A stretch of DNA of 64,000 nt from SHZL01 sp963708905 (lineage in GTDB: Bacteria; Pseudomonadota; Gammaproteobacteria; Xanthomonadales; SZUA-36). Position 1 is the first letter of the stretch. Every line of letters starts with the position of its first letter. The stretch spans positions 13,989 through 77,988 of the forward strand of contig CAVPUV010000065.1 of the NCBI GenBank assembly GCA_963708905.1. Reading direction: 5' to 3'. Below, one piece after another: positions 1-8,332 of the stretch. A model generated the notes under the pieces. That model saw nothing but the letters and a program-made list of their open reading frames with translations, did no database searches and had not been told where the DNA came from. The position numbers and the translations under genes are program-made.

Positions 1-735
1 AAGATCATCACCGGGGACAATCATCTCGTCGCGCGGCACGTGGCGGAAGCCGTCGGCATCAAGGTGAAGCGCATCATCACGGGCTCCGAACTGGCTGCCA
101 TGAAGGATGAGGCCTTGTGGCATCTCGCCCCGCGCGCGACCTTGTTCGCCGAAGTCGATCCGAATCAGAAAGAACGTATCATCACCGCGTTGCAGAAAAC
201 CGGTCACGTGGTGGGCTATCTGGGTGATGGCATCAATGACGCACCGGCGCTGCATGCTGCTATCCCTGCCATGGGCATTGCCGGCGACCATGTGGATCGG
301 GACTGGGAACGTACGCCGCATCGCTGGGACATGAAGATGATCCGCAATTTCATGATCACCTTCGGCCTGGTCAGTACGGTATTCGACCTTCTGACCTTTG
401 CGGTTTTATTGTACTTCGCAGGTGAGGCGGCCGCAGTGTTCCGCACCGGCTGGTTCGTGGAATCCCTGCTCACCGAGCTGTTGATCCTGTTCGTCATCCG
501 TACCCGCAAGCCTTTCCATCAAAGCAGGGCTGGACGATTCCTGGTCTGGAGCACAGCAGGCATCGTGTTGCTCACGCTGATGCTGCCTTATCTGCCCATC
601 GGCAGGGTGTTCGATTTCGTCCCCTTGCCGGTTCCCGTTCTCGTCGCTATTTTGCTTGTTACGGGGCTCTACGTGGTGGCGTCCGAGTTCACCAAGCGCG
701 CATTCTTCCGGCGTTTTGATAAGCAATTCAGGTGA
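1..735 (+). CDS. Mg2+-type P-type ATPase, C-terminal part, internal deletion
   Basis: The reading frame is open from base 1, so the N-terminal part lies upstream of the window. The hinge motif GDGINDAPAL identifies a P-type ATPase, and the C-terminal membrane half (DRDWERTPHRWD, then four hydrophobic segments) resembles the MgtA/MgtB magnesium transporter group. In MgtA about 85-95 residues lie between DAPAL and the sequence equivalent to DRDW: the end of the P domain (ADIILLEK) and transmembrane segments 5-6. Here they are replaced by about nine residues (IPAMGIAGD) with the frame kept. A pump lacking these ion-path helices should not transport, so this is probably a broken gene or a deleted allele. 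Family call is firm; loss of function is inferred. Confidence 0.75.
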   Translation, partial: KIITGDNHLVARHVAEAVGIKVKRIITGSELAAMKDEALWHLAPRATLFAEVDPNQKERIITALQKTGHVVGYLGDGINDAPALHAAIPAMGIAGDHVDRDWERTPHRWDMKMIRNFMITFGLVSTVFDLLTFAVLLYFAGEAAAVFRTGWFVESLLTELLILFVIRTRKPFHQSRAGRFLVWSTAGIVLLTLMLPYLPIGRVFDFVPLPVPVLVAILLVTGLYVVASEFTKRAFFRRFDKQFR

Positions 736-739
736 CAGG

Positions 740-1720
740 GTGACGCTGAACACGGAAGTCGCCGGCAAGCCGGCGGGGCACAGACTCAGAACCTGGTTTA
801 TCGGGCTGTTGTTATTATCGGGCGCGATATTTCTGCTGACCCATTTCACTGAACTGGAGCACTTTACCCAGCTCGTTCGCCAGGCCGAACCCGCATGGCT
901 GGTTCTGGCCTTGTTGCTTCAGGCTGCAACTTACGTCAGTGCTGCCGGCGTGTGGTACCTGGCTCTCAGGCAGGAAGGTCAGGCTCACTCACTCCGGTCT
1001 CTGGTCCCCTTGGGTGTCGCCAAATTGTTTTCCGACCGGGTCATGCCCAGCGCCGGCATGAGCGGTGCAGCCTTCCTTGTCGCCGCCTTGAGCCGCCGCC
1101 GGGTCCCGGTGCGGATATGCATGGCTATACTGCTGTTGAGCCTGGTGACCTATTACGGGGCCTATATGGCCGCTGTGTTCGTGAGTGTTCTGCTATTGTG
1201 GTTTTACCACGCCCTGCATGTCTGGATCATTGCCGTCGTGATCGTCTTCTGTCTTTTCGCCGTGGGCGTTCCGGCGGGAGCCTTGTGGATGCGCAGTCTG
1301 GGCAGGAAGGAACTGCCGGCCTTTTTGCTGAAGATTCCCGGCGTAAGCGAATTCATGAGCAATATTGCGTCCGCGCCGCGCGAACTGTTGCGCAGTCCGG
1401 CGCTGATCACTTCCACGGTCTTGCTGAGCGGGTTGGTTTTCATACTGGATGCAGCCACTTTGTGGGTCATGTTACAAGTGGTGGGTATAAACGTGTCGTT
1501 TGGGGTGGCCTTCCCGAGTTTTGTGCTGGCCTCCATGGTGGCGACCATCGGGCCGATTCCGCTTGGCCTTGGCACTTTCGAAGTGACCTGTGTGAGCACG
1601 CTTGGCGCGCTGGGCGTGGGAATCGAGGCGGCACTCACCGCGACCCTGCTGCTGCGCGGATTCACCATGTGGATGCCAATCCTGCCAGGGATGTGGCTGG
1701 CGCGAAGAGCGCTGCGCTGA
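740..1720 (+). CDS. Lysylphosphatidylglycerol synthase TM-like protein (UPF0104 family)
   Basis: A 326-residue integral membrane protein with about eight hydrophobic segments, of the flippase-like membrane domain found in MprF, AglD and YbhN. The late segment FVLASMVATIGPIPLGLGTFE is typical of the family (the Pro/Gly-rich P-x-GLGxxE loop). No lysyl-transferase domain is attached. GTG at 740, 4 bases after the upstream stop, is chosen because an open extension to 656 would run inside the ATPase gene in another frame; it is therefore probably translationally coupled. Family members move or modify envelope lipids, but the substrate here cannot be read from sequence. Confidence 0.75.
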   Translation: MTLNTEVAGKPAGHRLRTWFIGLLLLSGAIFLLTHFTELEHFTQLVRQAEPAWLVLALLLQAATYVSAAGVWYLALRQEGQAHSLRSLVPLGVAKLFSDRVMPSAGMSGAAFLVAALSRRRVPVRICMAILLLSLVTYYGAYMAAVFVSVLLLWFYHALHVWIIAVVIVFCLFAVGVPAGALWMRSLGRKELPAFLLKIPGVSEFMSNIASAPRELLRSPALITSTVLLSGLVFILDAATLWVMLQVVGINVSFGVAFPSFVLASMVATIGPIPLGLGTFEVTCVSTLGALGVGIEAALTATLLLRGFTMWMPILPGMWLARRALR

Positions 1721-1756
1721 AGGGTTGCCGTTGGGAGAAATGCTGGAAGGAGTCAA

Positions 1757-1808
1757 GGGGTCAGAGTAAAGTGCCAGAGTAGTTACTCTGGCACTTTACT
1801 CTGACCCC
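1757..1808. repeat. 52-bp perfect inverted repeat, short form, copy 1
   Basis: Two 25-base arms (outer end GGGGTCAGAGTAAAGTGCC) separated by two bases form a perfect hairpin between the UPF0104 gene and the xdhC pair. An identical copy lies at 2834-2885, and longer forms with a 35-base centre lie at 16735, 17858 and 18565. No T-run follows, so a classical terminator is not indicated, although so strong a stem could stop or stabilise transcripts from either side. Confidence 0.95.
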
Positions 1809-1830
1809 CCGATGCCATTGGGAGGCTAGC

Positions 1831-2154
1831 ATGGCTGAAACAGCAACCGATGTTCTCGCACAAGTCCGGCAGTGGCGGGAGGCCGGCAAGGGCGTTGCGC
1901 TCGCCACGGTCGTCAACACCTGGGGTTCCTCGCCCTGCCAGGCCGGCAGCCATTTGGCAGTCAACGACGACAGCGCGTTCGTGGGTTCCGTTTCGGGCGG
2001 TTGCATCGAGGGCGCGGTGGTGACCGAAGCCCTGCAGGTGATCGCCGGCGGGCAACCGCGCCAGCTCGAATTCGGCGTGAGCGACGACATGGCCTGGTCT
2101 GTTGGCCTGGCCTGTGGCGGCACCGTGCGGATCTATCTCGAGCGCGTCGAATGA
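1831..2154 (+). CDS. XdhC/CoxI N-terminal-domain protein
   Basis: A 107-residue protein equal to the N-terminal XdhC_CoxI domain: WGSSPCQAG near the start, then FVGSVSGGCIEG. XdhC proteins bind molybdenum cofactor and help its sulfuration and insertion into xanthine-dehydrogenase-type enzymes. In many bacteria this domain is fused to a Rossmann domain; here the Rossmann part is the next gene, whose ATG overlaps this stop (ATGA). A GGGAGG ribosome site lies 5 bases before ATG 1831. No molybdenum hydroxylase gene is present in the window, so the client enzyme is unknown. Confidence 0.8.
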   Translation: MAETATDVLAQVRQWREAGKGVALATVVNTWGSSPCQAGSHLAVNDDSAFVGSVSGGCIEGAVVTEALQVIAGGQPRQLEFGVSDDMAWSVGLACGGTVRIYLERVE

Positions 2155-2846
2155 AACGCGAGTATCTGCAGCAGGTTCTCGCCGCCCAGGCGCAAAAGCG
2201 GCCCATCGCCGTCGCGACCCGGCTCGCCGACGGCGCTCAGTCGGTCTGCGACGGCAGCACCTGCAGCGGCGCGCTGGCCTTGAACACCGAACAGCGTGCG
2301 GAAGCGCGCGAATTGCTGGTGACCGGCCGCAGCGCCTGTCTCACGGCCAGCGGGGGCGAGATTTTCCTGCGCAGCTACACGCCGCCCGCCCGGCTGGTGG
2401 TGATCGGCGCGGTGCACATCGCGCAGTTCCTGGCGCCGATGGCGGCGCTTGCCGGCTTCGAGGTGATCGTCATCGATCCGCGCGCGGCCTTTGCCACCGT
2501 GGCGCGCTTTCCCGGCGTAGAGTTGGTCATTGAATGGCCTGGCCCGGCCCTGGAGCGGATCGGCCTGGATGACCACACCGCGCTGGTGACGCTCACCCAC
2601 GATCCCAAGCTGGACGATCCCGCGCTTCGTGCCGCGCTGCAAAGCCCGGTGTTCTATATCGGTGCGCTGGGCAGCAGCCGCACCCATGCCAGGCGCATCG
2701 AGCGCCTGCGCGAACACGGCCTGGCGGAACGCGCGCCGCGCATCCATGCACCGGTGGGCCTTGACCTCGGCGGCCGCGCCGCCGCCGAAATTGCGGTCTC
2801 CGTGCTGGCGCAGGTGATACAACAACGCTACATGGGGTCAGAGTAA
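2151..2846 (+). CDS. XdhC Rossmann-domain protein
   Basis: A 231-residue protein matching the C-terminal XdhC domain: ARLVVIGAVHIAQFLAPMA (nucleotide-binding loop), then IDPRAAFAT, LVTLTHDPKLDDPAL and YIGALGSSRTHARR. The ATG overlaps the stop of the preceding gene, so the two halves of a usual single XdhC are made as a coupled pair. The last residues (GSE) and the TAA lie inside the inverted repeat at 2834-2885, meaning the repeat supplies this gene's end. Expected role: maturation of a molybdenum hydroxylase. An upstream in-frame extension to 1872 exists but overlaps the first gene and has no sense as protein. Confidence 0.8.
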   Translation: MKREYLQQVLAAQAQKRPIAVATRLADGAQSVCDGSTCSGALALNTEQRAEARELLVTGRSACLTASGGEIFLRSYTPPARLVVIGAVHIAQFLAPMAALAGFEVIVIDPRAAFATVARFPGVELVIEWPGPALERIGLDDHTALVTLTHDPKLDDPALRAALQSPVFYIGALGSSRTHARRIERLREHGLAERAPRIHAPVGLDLGGRAAAEIAVSVLAQVIQQRYMGSE

Positions 2847-2885
2847 AGTGCCAGAGTAGTTACTCTGGCACTTTACTCTGACCCC
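2834..2885. repeat. 52-bp perfect inverted repeat, short form, copy 2
   Basis: Identical to the repeat at 1757-1808 over all 52 bases. It overlaps the 3' end of the XdhC Rossmann gene and provides its stop codon in the phase GGG TCA GAG TAA. With copy 1 it brackets the xdhC pair. Confidence 0.95.
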
Positions 2886-2903
2886 TTAACTCTGGAGACC
2901 GGC

Positions 2904-3468
2904 ATGACCTCACCCCTGAAAATCCTCGGCCTGTGCGGCAGCCTGCGCCAGGCTTCCTATAACCGGGCCGCGCTGCGCGTGGCCCAGGAACTGGCGCCAG
3001 GCGCCGGGATGCAGATCGAACGTCGCCGAGATTTCTGACCTGCCGCTGTACAACGAAGACGTTTTTGCGCAGGGGTTTCCGGCCCCCGTCGAGCGGCTGC
3101 GGAACCAGATTCGCGCCGCCGACGCCCTGTTGTTCGTGACCCCGGAATACAACTATTCCATGCCCGGGGTACTTAAAAACGCCATCGACTGGGCCTCGCG
3201 CCCGCCAGAGCAGCCGTTCGCGGGCAAGCCCGCGGCGATCATGGGCGCCAGCCCCGGCGCCCTCGGAACCGCACGGGCACAGTACCACCTGCGCCAGACC
3301 CTGGTGTTTCTGGACGTGCATCCGCTGAACAAGCCGGAAGTGATGATCAGTGCCGCCCACGAGCGTTTTGATGCGCAGGGGCAACTCATCCACGAACCGA
3401 CGCGCGAGTTCATCGCCAAGCTACTTGTAGCACTGGCCGCGTGGACGCAGCGGCTGGCGCAGAGTTAA
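2904..3468 (+). pseudogene. NAD(P)H-dependent FMN reductase, frameshifted
   Basis: ATG 2904 begins LKILGLCGSLRQASYNR, the FMN-phosphate loop of NADPH-dependent FMN reductases (flavodoxin-like fold, ArsH/ChrR/YieF group). The frame stops at TGA 3036. One base earlier in phase the protein continues AEISDLPLYNEDV, then FVTPEYNYSMPGVLKNAIDW, the family's PEYNxSxPGxLKNAxDW motif, to TAA 3466. Dropping one C near 3021 restores a protein of about 187 residues, the usual family length. It is either a recent single-base inactivation or a sequence error. CCCCTTAACTCT (2882) and AGAGTTAAGGGG (3461) bound the gene as inverted copies. Confidence 0.85.
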
Positions 3469-3484
3469 GGGGTCCTCTGACCCC
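3469..3484. repeat. Deleted remnant of the GGGGTCAGAG inverted repeat
   Basis: GGGGTCCTCTGACCCC equals the outer ends of the 52-bp repeat with the centre removed. It directly follows the FMN reductase stop and precedes the MFS gene by 7 bases, so the FMN reductase lies between one complete and one collapsed copy. Confidence 0.8.
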
Positions 3485-3491
3485 CGAGAAA

Positions 3492-4661
3492 ATGTTTCTT
3501 TCCAGAACCGTTATTATCCTTGGCCTGGTGTCGTTTCTGAACGATGCGGCCAGCGAAATGATCACCCCCTTGCTGCCGGTTTTTCTCACCGCCGCCCTGG
3601 GCGCCGGTCCCGTGATCGTCGGCTTGGTGGAAGGGATTGCCGAAGCCAGCGCCAGTCTGCTCAAGTTCGTTTCAGGGCGGCTGGCGGATCGCGGCTGGAA
3701 CCTGAAATGGCTGGTGACCGGTGGTTATGGCCTTTCCAATACGGCGCGCCCGCTTATCGGCCTGGCAGTCAGTTGGACCTGGGTACTGCTGCTGCGCTTT
3801 CTCGACCGCATCGGCAAGGGGCTGCGCACCTCGCCCCGGGATGCAATGATCGCGGCCAGCAGTGACAGCGGTGTGCGCGGCAAGGCCTTTGCTTTTCAGC
3901 GCATGCTCGATCACGCCGGTGCGGTGGCCGGACCGGTGCTGGCTTTCGCCTTGCTGGGCTGGGGTGTCGAGTTGCACAACGTGTTCCTGTTGTCCGTGCT
4001 GCCGGGAACAGGGGTGATGCTGTTGCTGTGGTTCGGTCTGCCGGCCACGCCCAGGATCGAACCTTGCGCGCAGAAGCTGGTACGTCTGGACTGGCGTGGC
4101 CTGGATTCGAGACTGCGCGCGCTGATCATCGCGACCGGCGGACTGGCACTGGCAACGACGCCGGAAGTCTTCCTGGTGCTGTGGGCCCAGGCGCATGGCC
4201 TCAAGATCGTCTGGATCCCGCTTTTGTGGGCGGCGGCGAGCGCCGTGAAGGTGGTAGTGGCCATGCCCGGTGGTTACGGGTCTGACCGCTTTGGGCGTCT
4301 GCCTGTTTTGCTCGTGGGCTGGGTCGGCCGCATCCTGGTCCTCGCCGGGCTGGGATTGACGGCGGCCAGCGACGGGACGATATGGGCATTGTTTCTCGCC
4401 TATGCCGGCTGTCTTTCCTTTACCGAAGCGGCCGAGCGCGCGCTGATCGGTGACCATGCACCTGCCGGGAAAAAGGCCACGGCTTTTGGGCTTTATCACA
4501 TGACCGGCGGGCTGCTGGCTTTACCCGGCGCAGTTTTGTTTGGCGCCTTGTGGCAATGGTTTGGCGAGTCGGCAGCGTTTCTGACCGCCGCCGGTCTGAC
4601 CGCCCTGTCGGTCACTGTTTTGCTGTTGATCATCCCGGCAAAAAGGCTGGATGCGGTGTAA
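3492..4661 (+). CDS. Major facilitator superfamily permease
   Basis: A 389-residue protein with about twelve hydrophobic segments. DxxxEMITPLLPVFLT near the start and the loop RIGKGLRTSPRDAMIA after segment 4 match a group of MFS proteins common in proteobacteria, and GGYGSDRFGRLPVLL is the MFS loop of the second half. The substrate is not predictable. ATG 3492 is chosen because the longer frame from 3441 would run through the FMN reductase end and the repeat remnant; GAGAAA precedes it as a weak ribosome site. Confidence 0.8.
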   Translation: MFLSRTVIILGLVSFLNDAASEMITPLLPVFLTAALGAGPVIVGLVEGIAEASASLLKFVSGRLADRGWNLKWLVTGGYGLSNTARPLIGLAVSWTWVLLLRFLDRIGKGLRTSPRDAMIAASSDSGVRGKAFAFQRMLDHAGAVAGPVLAFALLGWGVELHNVFLLSVLPGTGVMLLLWFGLPATPRIEPCAQKLVRLDWRGLDSRLRALIIATGGLALATTPEVFLVLWAQAHGLKIVWIPLLWAAASAVKVVVAMPGGYGSDRFGRLPVLLVGWVGRILVLAGLGLTAASDGTIWALFLAYAGCLSFTEAAERALIGDHAPAGKKATAFGLYHMTGGLLALPGAVLFGALWQWFGESAAFLTAAGLTALSVTVLLLIIPAKRLDAV

Positions 4662-4712
4662 CTGACGCAAGGCATCGACGGTGTGGCCGTTTGGTCCTTA
4701 AACTGGTGGTAC

Positions 4713-5822
4713 ATGGAAACCCGCATCGATTTGATCATTGAAGATGCGACCGCCCGGTGCCTGGGAAGCTGGACTGCGTCAAATCTTCACGAAATCGAAC
4801 AGCGATTGGCCGTGGTGGACTGGCCGGCAAACGATATTCAGTTTGACTTGGGCGATCTGGACTCAATGGATACGGCGGGTGCGTGGTTGCTTCATCGCAC
4901 CATCAGTGAACTCAAAGCTGCCGGCAGGCAGGTTCTGCTCCGCGGTGCTGACGAACAGACCCATCGGCTTCTGCTCCTTGTTGAAAGCAAGAGCGGTGCT
5001 GCTGGTGATCCACCGAAACCTTATCTGCCCGGCGTGCTGGAGAATATCGGTAGACACAGCGGTGGCCAACTGCAGCAGTACCTGGAATTCCTCAGTTTCA
5101 TCGGCAATCTTGCAGGCGTCTCGGCACGGGCAACGCTGCGCCCGTGGCGCATTCGCTGGTCCCAGGTGGTCAGGGAACTACAGGCCGCCGGAGTCAATGC
5201 CTTGCCCATTGTGGGCTTGCTGACTTTCCTCATCGGCATCGTCATCGCCTACCAGGGTGGTATGGTGTTGCAGGACTATGGCGCCAATATCTACGTGGCA
5301 GACATCGTCGGCCTGTCCATGGTCAGGGAACTGGCGCCCTTGATCACGGCGATTATCGTGGCCGGCCGCACCGGCTCGGCGTATACCGCGCAAATCGGGA
5401 CGATGATGGTTACCGAAGAAGTGGACGCACTGCGCAGCATCGGAATCGCCCCGCTGGAAATGCTGGTCCTGCCCAAATTGATTGCCCTGGTGATAGCATT
5501 GCCCCTGTTGACCGTTTTCGCCGATGCCATGGGACTGTTTGGCGGCCTGATCATGTCGAGTTCCATGCTCGGTTTGAACCCGGCCACCTTCATGGTCCGG
5601 CTGGCACAGGCTTTGACGCTTGATTCCTACCTCAGCGGAGTTGGCAAGGCGCCGGTTTTTGCCGCGATCATCGCGGCCGTGGGCTGCTTCCAGGGTTTCC
5701 GGGTTTTTGGCAGCGCTGGCAGTGTTGGCCGGCAGACGACGGTCAGCGTGGTCGAGTCGATTTTCCTGGTCATCATCGTGGATGCGGCCTTTTCCGTGGC
5801 CTTCAGCAAACTGGGGATTTGA
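4713..5822 (+). CDS. mlaE: Lipid-asymmetry ABC permease MlaE with N-terminal STAS domain
   Basis: A 369-residue inner-membrane permease of the MCE/Mla phospholipid transporter. Residues about 1-95 form a STAS domain (LGDLDSMDTAGAWLLHR), the part that is the separate MlaB protein in E. coli; the rest is the MlaE domain with GLLTFLIGIVIAYQG, MVRELAPLITAIIVAGR and the coupling stretch AQIGTMMVTEEVDALR. It is followed at 3 bases by the ATPase gene, then the MCE protein and a lipoprotein, forming one operon. ATG 4713 starts the STAS fold; a GTG at 4683 would add ten residues. Expected role: phospholipid movement between inner and outer membrane. Confidence 0.92.
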   Translation: METRIDLIIEDATARCLGSWTASNLHEIEQRLAVVDWPANDIQFDLGDLDSMDTAGAWLLHRTISELKAAGRQVLLRGADEQTHRLLLLVESKSGAAGDPPKPYLPGVLENIGRHSGGQLQQYLEFLSFIGNLAGVSARATLRPWRIRWSQVVRELQAAGVNALPIVGLLTFLIGIVIAYQGGMVLQDYGANIYVADIVGLSMVRELAPLITAIIVAGRTGSAYTAQIGTMMVTEEVDALRSIGIAPLEMLVLPKLIALVIALPLLTVFADAMGLFGGLIMSSSMLGLNPATFMVRLAQALTLDSYLSGVGKAPVFAAIIAAVGCFQGFRVFGSAGSVGRQTTVSVVESIFLVIIVDAAFSVAFSKLGI

Positions 5823-5825
5823 GTC

Positions 5826-6647
5826 ATGCCAGTCCAGCAGGGTTTGACCGACTCTCCCGCACACGCACCTGCGGGTGGGTTCGTGCTCGAAGGACATGAG
5901 CTGGCGATGTCTTATGGCCGGCGGCGTGTGTTCGAAGGCATCAACCTGGGTATCAGGCAAGGCGAAGTGCTCGCCATTGTCGGTGGCAGTGGCAGCGGAA
6001 AATCAACCTTGATGCGGCAGCTCGCCTTGTTACAGACCCCGACCTCCGGTTCGGTCATGATTTTTGGCGTCACCGTGTCCGACATGGAGGCGGCCAAAGC
6101 CAATTCACTGCGCCGGCGCCTGGGTGTCATGTTTCAAAATGGCGCCCTGTTTGGCGATCTGACGGTGCTCGAAAATGTCAGCATGCCCTTGCAGGAACAC
6201 ACGCAATTAAGCTTGCCACTGATCGAACAGGTGGCCATGCTGAAAATTGCCCTGGCGGGTCTTGAGCCGGATGTGGCCGCGCTGTATCCCAGCCAGTTGA
6301 GCGGCGGGATGCGCAAGCGGGCCGCTGTCGCCCGCGGGATTGCACTGGATCCGGCCATACTCTTCCTGGATGAACCCAGCTCCGGACTGGACCCGATCAG
6401 CGCGGACGCGATGGATGAGCTGGTGCTGCAGTTGAAAGAGACTCTGGGCCTGACAGTGATCCTGGTCACCCACGACATGGATTCCCTGTGGCGGGTTGCG
6501 GATCGGATTCTGTTATTGTCTGATGGCAGGGTTGCCGCCGAGGGCACGATTCAACAACTGGTGGATTCCAGCAACGAAGTGGCCAGGGAATTTTTTTACA
6601 GCCGTCGTGGACGGGCCTCAGGAGCCATGTATGAGCAGCACAAATGA
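5826..6647 (+). CDS. mlaF: Lipid-asymmetry ABC ATPase MlaF
   Basis: A 273-residue ABC ATPase. Walker A GGSGSGKST is at residues 53-61, the signature LSGGM at 158-162, Walker B with D-loop LDEPSSGLDP at 181-190, and the switch histidine in LVTHD at 216. LSGGMRKRAAVARGIALDP is characteristic of the MlaF/Ttg2A branch. It energises the MlaE permease and overlaps the next gene by four bases (ATGA), indicating translational coupling. Confidence 0.93.
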   Translation: MPVQQGLTDSPAHAPAGGFVLEGHELAMSYGRRRVFEGINLGIRQGEVLAIVGGSGSGKSTLMRQLALLQTPTSGSVMIFGVTVSDMEAAKANSLRRRLGVMFQNGALFGDLTVLENVSMPLQEHTQLSLPLIEQVAMLKIALAGLEPDVAALYPSQLSGGMRKRAAVARGIALDPAILFLDEPSSGLDPISADAMDELVLQLKETLGLTVILVTHDMDSLWRVADRILLLSDGRVAAEGTIQQLVDSSNEVAREFFYSRRGRASGAMYEQHK

Positions 6648-7588
6648 CTAGCAAATCGAGTTACATGCTGGTGGGTATCTTCGTGCTGGTCCTGGGCGCG
6701 GCCTTTATCTGGGGTGTTCTCTGGATCAGTGCCGGTGGCACACCGCAACATCTGGACCGGTATCTGGTCTACATGAGCGATTCTGTTTCCGGTTTGAATG
6801 TCGATGCCCCGGTCAAATATCGCGGCGTCGATATCGGCAAAGTGGAGCAACTTGGCATCGACAGCAAGAACCTGGAGCACGTACGTTTGTTGCTGCAGGT
6901 ACGCCAGGGCACGCCCATCACCGAAGACACCGTGGCGACCCTCGAGTACCAGGGCCTGACCGGAATAGCCAATATCAATCTGAGTGGCGGCCGGGCCGGC
7001 TCACAGCCGCTGGCGCGGACCCCCGGTGAAGAGTATCCGGTAATAAAAGGCCGCCCGTCGATTTTTGCCAGCCTGGAGACGACCTTGTCGGATCTGCTGA
7101 CCAACCTGACTCAGACCTCAGCCGGTATCAATGCCCTGCTGGGCGAGGAAAACCGCGTCAACGTCTCCCGCTCCATCGAAAATGTGGCCATTTTTACCGA
7201 CCGCTTCGCCAAGCAATCGGGCAAGCTCGAGGAAATCATCGCCCACCTGGATGCGACGCTGGAAAATACGCGCGCAGCGAGCGCGGACTTGCCGCAAGTG
7301 ATGCGACAGTTTTCTCACAGTGCACAAGCCATCACCCGCATGGCCGATCAGATTCGAACCATGGGTGAAGACCTTGCCGCGGCCAGCGCTGGAATCGAGC
7401 GTACCGTGGATGCCAGCAGCGATGATCTGGTCGATTTTACCCGCACCACTTTGCCGGAGATCAGTGAAACGGTGTACGAACTCAGGTTGGCAGCGGAAAA
7501 CCTGCGGCGTATGAGTGACGCTCTGGCGCAGAACCCCAGCTTGTTGATTTATGGCGCTCCCGAGCCAAAACCGGGGCCCGGAGAATGA
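6644..7588 (+). CDS. mlaD: MCE-domain substrate-binding protein MlaD
   Basis: A 314-residue protein with one N-terminal membrane anchor (residues about 7-30), an MCE domain (about 40-118: VSGLNVDAPVKYRGVDIGKV, then YQGLTGIANINLSGG) and a long helical C-terminal part. E. coli MlaD is about 183 residues, so this version has a long helical tail like other MCE proteins of lipid-transfer systems, which may form a periplasmic conduit. The start overlaps mlaF and the end overlaps the lipoprotein gene, both as ATGA. Confidence 0.88.
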   Translation: MTSKSSYMLVGIFVLVLGAAFIWGVLWISAGGTPQHLDRYLVYMSDSVSGLNVDAPVKYRGVDIGKVEQLGIDSKNLEHVRLLLQVRQGTPITEDTVATLEYQGLTGIANINLSGGRAGSQPLARTPGEEYPVIKGRPSIFASLETTLSDLLTNLTQTSAGINALLGEENRVNVSRSIENVAIFTDRFAKQSGKLEEIIAHLDATLENTRAASADLPQVMRQFSHSAQAITRMADQIRTMGEDLAAASAGIERTVDASSDDLVDFTRTTLPEISETVYELRLAAENLRRMSDALAQNPSLLIYGAPEPKPGPGE

Positions 7589-8304
7589 ACTTTTCCCAAC
7601 AGCAAAATCGCCTCGGCGCGAATTCGATGTTCCGGCAATCCCTGTCTGCCTGGGCCCATCCATGCCGCCTGGTTTTGCCCGTCACGCTGCTGCTTTTCAT
7701 GTCTGGCTGCGGTTTGTTCGGCGGTATGCCTGGCGCATCGAAAACCATCGCCCGGCAGGCCTATGTGTTGCAGGGGGACGGGATTTCCGGCGCGGTTGAT
7801 GTCGCGGCGGCCAGGTCGTGCCTGAGCCTGCGGGTCAGCGCAACTGCATCGGCGCCGGGGTATGGAACCACCCGCATGGCGTATACCACGCAGCCGCCAC
7901 GGCTGGATTATTTTGCTCACCATGAATGGGCCGACCTGCCGGCAAGAATGCTTGCGGCCCTGATGGAGACTCGCCTTGACGCCAGTAGCCTGCTCGGTAC
8001 GGTACTCACCGGTTCATCCGACATCAGGACGGATTTGCGGCTGGATTCAGAGCTTAAAAGTCTGCGCCAGGATTTCACCGGTGACCAAAGCACGCTTGCC
8101 CTGGAGATCAAGATCACTCTGGTCGATGTTTCCGGGCGCTCCCTGTTGAACACGAAAACGTTCAGTTACACGGAAGCCAGCGATGGCTCCGGTCCAGAAG
8201 CGGGAGCGAGAGCGGCGAACCGGGCCGTGGACCGGTTTCTCGCCGAACTGACGGTCTTTGTGGCCGATTCGATAGCCGGTTTCGATTGCCCGGACAAGTC
8301 GTAA
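7585..8304 (+). CDS. ABC transport auxiliary lipoprotein (PqiC/Mla-associated)
   Basis: A 239-residue lipoprotein with a late lipobox (LLLFMSGCGLFGG), the Cys near residue 36. The rest matches the ABC-type transport auxiliary component family (PqiC-like): YTTQPPRLDYFAHHEWADLPA and RLDSELKSLRQDF. Members accompany MCE transporters as outer-membrane partners. The long N-terminus before the lipobox suggests that the in-frame ATG at 7627 (MFRQSLSAW) may be the true start, but the 7585 start overlaps mlaD as ATGA, which fits coupling. Confidence 0.8.
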   Translation: MNFSQQQNRLGANSMFRQSLSAWAHPCRLVLPVTLLLFMSGCGLFGGMPGASKTIARQAYVLQGDGISGAVDVAAARSCLSLRVSATASAPGYGTTRMAYTTQPPRLDYFAHHEWADLPARMLAALMETRLDASSLLGTVLTGSSDIRTDLRLDSELKSLRQDFTGDQSTLALEIKITLVDVSGRSLLNTKTFSYTEASDGSGPEAGARAANRAVDRFLAELTVFVADSIAGFDCPDKS

Positions 8305-8332
8305 TGAGCAGCCTGATTTGATGATCAACCCT

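Noticed and set aside
1757..1808. Rho-independent terminator
   Set aside because: The stem is strong but no T-run follows on either strand; dispersed identical copies point to a repeat family.
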